From a virus, in IMG/VR virus record IMGVR_UViG_3300033144_008466, positions 1-43,445 of that record: a stretch of 43,445 nucleotides of DNA; one strand, written 5' to 3'. The notes under the pieces were generated by a model. The model was not told the origin of the DNA and made no database searches. It saw only the letters and a list, made by a program, of their open reading frames with translations. Position 1 is the stretch's first letter, and each line of letters begins with the position of its first letter. Made by a program: the position numbers and the translations under genes. Shown here piece after piece: positions 39,303 to 43,445 of the stretch.

Positions 39303-40478
39303 ATGTTAAATCTAATCAAAGAAATTGAAACAGCTATTGGCAATAATAAAATTGAAGTAATGAAAAAATATCCTCAATTAAAAAAAATACTTCGATATGC
39401 TTATGATCCATTTAAAAAATATTATATATCTGCCCCTGATATATATGGCACCCCTTCTGAAAATTATTCTCTTGATGAAGCTTTTATTTTACTTGATAAT
39501 TTATCATCAAGAAGTATATCTGGACAAGCAGCCACAGATGCTGTAGAAAATATGATATATTCTTTAATGCCTTTCACAGCGGAGTTATTTAAAATGATTT
39601 TAAATAAAGATTTAAGGTCAGGTATAAATATAAAAAGTATTAACAAAGCTTGGCCTGAACTTATCCCTTTAACATTTGATGGTTCTATTAAACCTGATGT
39701 AATGCTATTAAAAACTTTCAATCCAAAAAAAGCAAAATATCCACTTATGGCAGCAGTAAAGAAAGATGGGGTGCGTGGTCTATATACTACAACTATGTTA
39801 TCAAGACAAGGAAAGAAATTAATTGGTCATGATCATATAGAAGAATGGCTTGAAAATTTTGGAAAAGAATTTGATGGCGAACTTTGTATTCCTGGAGCAA
39901 TATTTGATGTAGCATCTGGGTTAATAAGAAATAGTAAACCAACTCCTGAATCAGTATATTGGATTTTTGATTGTCCTTCTTTACCAGGAAGTAAAAGAGA
40001 AAGATGGAATTGGTTGGCTGGTTTTTTTGATGAAACTGTTTTTATCAAATTAATTCCCCATTATACTATTTTTAATGAAGCTCAATTAATGTTATTTTAT
40101 GAACAAGCTTTATCAAATGGTGAAGAAGGAATTGTGGTTTATGATCCAGATGATATATATGAAGATAAAAGAAGTTGGAGTTGGATGAGGCTTGTTCCTT
40201 TAAAACAGGCAGATTGTGAAGTAATTGGTTTTTATGAAGGCAAGGGTAAACATGCTGGAAGTCTTGGGGGCATAATTGTAGACTATAAAGGCCATGAAGT
40301 AAAAGTTGGAGCTGGCTTTAAAGAAAAAATATCTGATACTGTAAGATGGATAAGGCAACATATTTGGGATAATAAAAGTCAATTTTTAGGAGCTATTGCT
40401 CAGTGTGAATTTAAAGAAGAAACAAAAGCTGGTAGTATGAGACAGCCAAGATTTAAGAGATGGAGGTTTGATAAATGA
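39303..40478 (+). CDS. ATP-dependent DNA ligase
   Basis: The 391-residue protein has the adenylation motif I KKDGVR (Lys153 as the nucleophile), motif III-like FDGEL, YWIFDC, motif IV GEEGIVVYDP, and motif V PLKQADCEV followed by an OB domain (GGIIVDYKGHEVKVGAG). It is a T7-like small replicative ligase. It is preceded by the third dispersed promoter-like element, so it may be transcribed separately from the polymerase operon. Confidence 0.9.
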   Translation: MLNLIKEIETAIGNNKIEVMKKYPQLKKILRYAYDPFKKYYISAPDIYGTPSENYSLDEAFILLDNLSSRSISGQAATDAVENMIYSLMPFTAELFKMILNKDLRSGINIKSINKAWPELIPLTFDGSIKPDVMLLKTFNPKKAKYPLMAAVKKDGVRGLYTTTMLSRQGKKLIGHDHIEEWLENFGKEFDGELCIPGAIFDVASGLIRNSKPTPESVYWIFDCPSLPGSKRERWNWLAGFFDETVFIKLIPHYTIFNEAQLMLFYEQALSNGEEGIVVYDPDDIYEDKRSWSWMRLVPLKQADCEVIGFYEGKGKHAGSLGGIIVDYKGHEVKVGAGFKEKISDTVRWIRQHIWDNKSQFLGAIAQCEFKEETKAGSMRQPRFKRWRFDK

Positions 40479-40651
40479 AGTGTGATACTTGTCAAAATGT
40501 AGCCCATGAACCAGCAAGTATAGATAATCCATATCATCACACTTACTGTTTAAAAGGCTATTGGGAAGGATATGATTATGGGGAAGAGCCAGAATTTGAT
40601 CCATGGGAAAATTGCAGATATTATAAAGAAGATAAAAGGAGTAAAATATGA
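40475..40651 (+). CDS. Small Cys-rich protein, function unknown
   Basis: A 58-residue ORF overlapping the ligase stop (ATGA) and the VRR-NUC start (ATGA). It has KCDTCQNVAHEP, HTYCLKGYW and ENCRYY, i.e. four Cys, and is acidic. It may bind zinc. Very tight overlaps at both ends argue that it is real. Confidence 0.68.
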   Translation: MKCDTCQNVAHEPASIDNPYHHTYCLKGYWEGYDYGEEPEFDPWENCRYYKEDKRSKI

Positions 40652-41001
40652 AAACAGAATCCCAAGAACAAATTATTTTTATTCAATGGTGTAAAAGGAA
40701 TGCTGAAAAATATCCTGAGCTGGATGAAATTTTTGCTATTCCAAACGGAGGCAAGCGACATGTAGTAACAGCATCCATATTAAAACTGGAAGGAGTTAAA
40801 CCTGGTATCCCAGATTTATTCCTTCCAATTCAGAAAAAAGGCTATGCTGGTTTATTTATTGAGATGAAAAAATTAGATGGCACTTTATCAGTGGCTCAAA
40901 AGAAAAAAATACCAAAACTCAAAGCTCAAGGTTATGCAGTAATAGTTTGTAAAGGAGCAGAAAGAGCAAAATCCCTTATAAAGAGCTATCTAAATATATA
41001 A
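40648..41001 (+). CDS. VRR-NUC nuclease
   Basis: The 117-residue protein has the VRR-NUC set: TESQEQIIFIQWCKRN, IPNGGKRHVVTASILKLEGV, PGIPDLFLPI (catalytic Asp), LFIEMKKLDG (ExK) and LKAQGYAVIVCKG. Stand-alone VRR-NUC proteins of phages resemble Holliday junction resolvases. As the last gene of the plus arm, it may resolve replication intermediates before packaging. Confidence 0.87.
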   Translation: MKTESQEQIIFIQWCKRNAEKYPELDEIFAIPNGGKRHVVTASILKLEGVKPGIPDLFLPIQKKGYAGLFIEMKKLDGTLSVAQKKKIPKLKAQGYAVIVCKGAERAKSLIKSYLNI

Positions 41002-41010
41002 GATACAGCT

Positions 41011-41050
41011 AAAATAAAGCCCTTATACACTTGTATAAAGGCTTTATTTT
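41011..41050. terminator. Bidirectional terminator between converging arms
   Basis: AAAATAAAGCC (41011-41021) pairs with GGCTTTATTTT (41040-41050), then after one mismatch TTATAC pairs with GTATAA around a 4-base loop. T-rich tails occur on both strands. It separates the VRR-NUC gene from the converging tail gene; its right arm touches that gene's stop codon. Confidence 0.9.
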
Positions 41051-41374
41051 TTATCGGAGTATAAAGACCACCAATATTTTAAAAGCTCGAATACAAGCTG
41101 CTCTCAATAGTGCTATGGTAGTTGCTCTTGAAAAAATTTGATCAATTTTATCATAAGCTTGTTGTAGGGTTGTTTTTTTTAATCCAGCAGCATCTTTTTC
41201 AACTTCAATTTCAGCAATACGATTTTTTTCAGCATCTTCTACTGCTTTTTGATTAGCAAAATGATCAATCATCTCTTGATCATCTTCTGACAATACTTCT
41301 TGGCCTTCATATTGAGGTCTTGTAAAAAGACCAACAATATTTTTATTATCTCTTTCAATATAAAAGTTTCTCAT
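41051..41374 (-). CDS. Probable tail fibre-associated protein
   Basis: The 107-residue protein from ATG 41374 has RNFYIERDNKNIVGLFTRPQ, the 'I-RD-NGNIVA-ARPQ' opening typical of small phage tail proteins encoded next to fibres, then an acidic coiled coil (EDAEKNRIAEIEVEKDAAGL). The hydrophobic basic C-terminus (AFKILVVFILR) is odd. It probably helps fibre assembly; this is inferred from its place as the last late gene. Confidence 0.55.
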   Translation of the reverse strand: MRNFYIERDNKNIVGLFTRPQYEGQEVLSEDDQEMIDHFANQKAVEDAEKNRIAEIEVEKDAAGLKKTTLQQAYDKIDQIFSRATTIALLRAACIRAFKILVVFILR

Positions 41375-41376
41375 AA

Positions 41377-42477
41377 TTAAACATCCTTTCCTCTGAAATC
41401 TGTCCAACCATTTGTATTTAGTCTAAATGTTGCAACAGACACATCAGCTCTATATCTAATCTGCCCGTTTATATTGGTCAATATTCTTAAAGTTTGTGCT
41501 ACCAACTGCGCAGCGGCACTTGTTGCTAATGTAAAGGCAGTTGTAGATGGAACTGTATCTACAGTATCAAGGGAAGTGATTAAAAGATTTGTGCTTATAC
41601 CAGATGCTGCAAGAGCTGTTATCTGTGCTATAACTTTTACACCTGATGGAACAGATAAGGTCAAAGAAACAGCCGTTGTGCCTGTCCCTGCTACATTTGC
41701 ATCTTGGGTTGTTATATCCCAAATAAATTCATCCCCAATTTGTGTAAATTGAATAATATTAGATGAGCCATCAGTAAGTACTGAACCCACTCTGCGATAT
41801 AAACTATAATCAGTAGCATCACTTAATAAATTAATAGCAGTTAAACTGGTATCAAATCCAGCATCTATTTGAGTTTTATCAGCAGACATTATAATATAAA
41901 AATGATACCAGGTATCAGCAAGTAATGTTAATCCAGAAGGAAAACCACCATCATTATCACCCTCAGCCCAATTAACATCAATTTGTTTTACTATTGCTGC
42001 TATTAATGGAATTGAAATAATATCAGTTTTATCTCTACATATTCCTATATTCATTTTTATATCATGGTCTGTATCAGTATCATTTTCTAATATTAATCCA
42101 TCAATATAACCACGAGCAGTTGGAGGTGTTACATTAATTATATCATTCCAAGTTCCAGTTACATCACCAACTGGATCTACTATTGAAGATGCTGGCCCAT
42201 TATTTATACCACACTGATATAAATTTCCATCACTTCCTACAGTATATGAAAGGTCAGCAATATAATCCGTTAAAGCATCATAACCAAGCATACCTTTTAT
42301 ATTAATTTCATTTAACCATTTCCAGACACTATTCTGCCACCAATTAAAAGATTGATAAGGTGGCTTTTCAGGTACACCTGCTGGAGCCAGCCAGCCTTCT
42401 GCTTTATGAGTTGCATTTGGTTCAACTGAATTTACTTCAGTCTCATCCCACTCTGGTAATTTTGTTGGCTTTGCCAT
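41377..42477 (-). CDS. Tail fibre protein
   Basis: The 366-residue protein has an attachment-type N-terminus (KLPEWDETEVNSVEPNATHK, then GWLAP and PYQSFNWWQNSVWKWL) found in many fibre proteins of small myophages. A beta-rich, Thr/Ser/Asp-rich shaft follows, and the C-terminus (TFRLNTNGWTDFRGKDV) probably forms the tip. No enzymatic or collagen-like repeats are seen. It should be the main host-recognition protein. Confidence 0.78.
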   Translation of the reverse strand: MAKPTKLPEWDETEVNSVEPNATHKAEGWLAPAGVPEKPPYQSFNWWQNSVWKWLNEINIKGMLGYDALTDYIADLSYTVGSDGNLYQCGINNGPASSIVDPVGDVTGTWNDIINVTPPTARGYIDGLILENDTDTDHDIKMNIGICRDKTDIISIPLIAAIVKQIDVNWAEGDNDGGFPSGLTLLADTWYHFYIIMSADKTQIDAGFDTSLTAINLLSDATDYSLYRRVGSVLTDGSSNIIQFTQIGDEFIWDITTQDANVAGTGTTAVSLTLSVPSGVKVIAQITALAASGISTNLLITSLDTVDTVPSTTAFTLATSAAAQLVAQTLRILTNINGQIRYRADVSVATFRLNTNGWTDFRGKDV

Positions 42478-42494
42478 TTTACTTCTCCTTTATT

Positions 42495-43184
42495 TTATCC
42501 AACTATTTTTGCAAAAATCCCGCCTATGTTAACATCAGTAATATCTCCAAAGCCCAACCCTGTTGGGCCTGTGTCTTCAAAAAAAGAAAAAGCTCCTGGG
42601 GGATATGTGTGGTATTCAACTTTATCTATTCCAATCAATACAGGCAAATCAACCAATAAGCCTTCTTCAAAAATAGTCAAATCTTTTAAAATATCATATC
42701 TTGGTTCTAAAAAGGCTGATTGAAAATATCTAATTATTGCCCCATCAAAAGTAAAAGAAATTAATCTCAAAGTATCCTCAACTGTCATAGCAGTTTTATT
42801 TTCTATGATTTTAGCTCGAATTAATAATCTATATAAATTATCACCAACCAGAATATAGTCTGATACTCCATCCCAAAAATTACCTCCAATTTCAGTATCA
42901 GTTATATCTCCAAATCCAAGAGCAGTAGTATCATCCAAAAAACCAAATAGCCCAGCAACACCAACTGCCTTCTCTGGTCTTGGTAATCCAACAATTTCAC
43001 CTACCCCATCAAGTTGTACTCCTATAGCAGTATTCAAATATCTTTCATTCAATAATTGAAGTTCACTTATGCTTAAATCTTGAAGCTGCTGTAGAAATGC
43101 TTCTAAAAATTCTTGAAATTTAGTACTACTTTTAAATTGATAAGCAAGTCTCGATAATCCTTTTTCAATTACTTCATCAGACAA
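42495..43184 (-). CDS. Baseplate protein (DUF2612 / gpI-like)
   Basis: The 229-residue protein has LAYQFKSSTKFQEFLEAFLQ, NERYLNTAIGVQLDGVGEIV and YRLLIRAKIIENKTAMTVED, the DUF2612 pattern of a protein linking J to the tail fibre. Two LGFGDITD-x-x-IGG repeats are visible (near 88 and 211). It starts at TTG 43184 with a strong GGAGGTGA upstream, overlapping the end of the J gene by 8 bases. Confidence 0.82.
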   Translation of the reverse strand: MSDEVIEKGLSRLAYQFKSSTKFQEFLEAFLQQLQDLSISELQLLNERYLNTAIGVQLDGVGEIVGLPRPEKAVGVAGLFGFLDDTTALGFGDITDTEIGGNFWDGVSDYILVGDNLYRLLIRAKIIENKTAMTVEDTLRLISFTFDGAIIRYFQSAFLEPRYDILKDLTIFEEGLLVDLPVLIGIDKVEYHTYPPGAFSFFEDTGPTGLGFGDITDVNIGGIFAKIVG

Positions 43185-43445
43185 TATTCACCTCCACTCT
43201 TGATATATCATATTTAGATATTTCATCAGAGTCAATAGTTAAATTTGAAGTACCAGCAGGACTTGGAGCAAGACCAATAAATAAATCAATAGTAAGTATT
43301 CCAGGAATGGAATTTATTGGAGTATAAAATTCTGTTCTTATAACATCATCTGATATTTTAAAATTAGCAAGCCCATAAGCTACTACAGCAGCTTTTATAT
43401 CAGCGGAACCAGTCCCAGGAAATTCAGTTGCATCAATAGTAATAT
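43177..43445 (-). CDS. Baseplate J-like protein, C-terminal part (enters from right edge)
   Basis: Codons from 43443 to the TGA at 43177 encode ITIDATEFPGTGSADIKAAV, FKISDDVIRTEFYTPINSIPG and DLFIGLAPSPAGTSNL, the standard C-terminal region of baseplate J. It continues the N-terminal part at 1-888: KID at base 1 joins ITIDATEF, the expected sequence, if the two bases 43444-43445 overlap bases 1-2. It ends overlapping the DUF2612 start. Confidence 0.9.
   Translation of the reverse strand, partial: ITIDATEFPGTGSADIKAAVVAYGLANFKISDDVIRTEFYTPINSIPGILTIDLFIGLAPSPAGTSNLTIDSDEISKYDISRVEVNIV

Noticed and set aside
1-43445. CRISPR array
   Set aside because: The only regular short repeats are the 11-base GGAAACTTT tandem and the VKA coding repeats; no spacer-repeat pattern was found.
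1-43445. tRNA genes and integrase/attachment site
   Set aside because: No cloverleaf with a TTC-type T arm, no tyrosine or serine recombinase motif and no repressor-integrase pair was seen. My tRNA search by eye is not exhaustive.

Overview
The window is an AT-rich genome of a tailed phage with a contractile tail (myovirus morphology). It looks essentially complete. Both ends fall inside one baseplate J gene: the N-terminal part reads off the left edge, the C-terminal part enters from the right edge, and the two halves join in frame once a 2-base overlap is removed. The molecule is therefore probably circular or circularly permuted, about 43.4 kb. No integrase or recognisable lysogeny module was seen, so a lytic lifestyle is likely but not proven. 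The lysis genes (three-TM GTA-type holin, M15 L-alanyl-D-glutamate-type peptidase) and strong AAGGAG ribosome sites fit a Gram-negative bacterial host with low GC. The host cannot be named.

Layout. On the circle there are two transcription arms that diverge at about 22.6-23.05 kb and converge on one long bidirectional hairpin terminator at 41.0 kb. The minus arm runs from 22.6 kb down to 1 and on through 43.4-41.05 kb. In transcription order it holds: a small HTH protein, a primase-helicase, an array of GGAAACTTT sites (candidate origin or operator), a zinc-ribbon protein, small terminase, a lysis cassette (TM protein, peptidase, holin), a 57-aa protein, an Acb2-type anti-CBASS protein, large terminase, an unknown protein, portal, MuF head protein, protease with nested scaffold, structural cement protein, major capsid, coiled-coil protein, head-tail connector genes, sheath, tube, frameshifted tail chaperones, tape measure, Dit-like/plug/hub/spike/gp25/J baseplate proteins, DUF2612 protein and tail fibre.

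The plus arm (23.05-41.0 kb) holds small early proteins, a Lys/Ala-rich basic protein, a frameshifted HNH-AP2 homing endonuclease, and a Sak4-like ATPase, DUF669 SSB and PD-(D/E)XK nuclease recombination set. It continues with an adenine methyltransferase and an SF2 helicase. A nucleotide-chemistry cluster follows: FAD-type oxidoreductase, possible glycosyltransferase, unusual ThyX, HAD-Nmad1 fusion and radical SAM enzyme. The arm ends with a DnaQ-like exonuclease, a compact DnaE polymerase, an ATP-dependent ligase and a VRR-NUC nuclease. The phage thus carries its own family C polymerase, ligase, helicases and recombination proteins, plus what may be a DNA base hypermodification pathway.

Regulation visible in the sequence: five promoters share TTTACT-like -35 boxes with exactly 17-base spacers, three of them with the extension GCTTTACT. 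Two contain perfect CCTTATA-type palindromes in the spacer. A second dispersed promoter-like element (TATCAAACTTT, then TATACT at fixed spacing) occurs three times, one copy pointing against the late operon. The small-terminase promoter sits inside a large inverted repeat that could hide the gene's ribosome site in readthrough RNA. Other oddities are an in-frame UGA at a conserved Cys position in the MuF protein, two poly-A frameshifts, and a portal with a C-terminal zinc-finger module.
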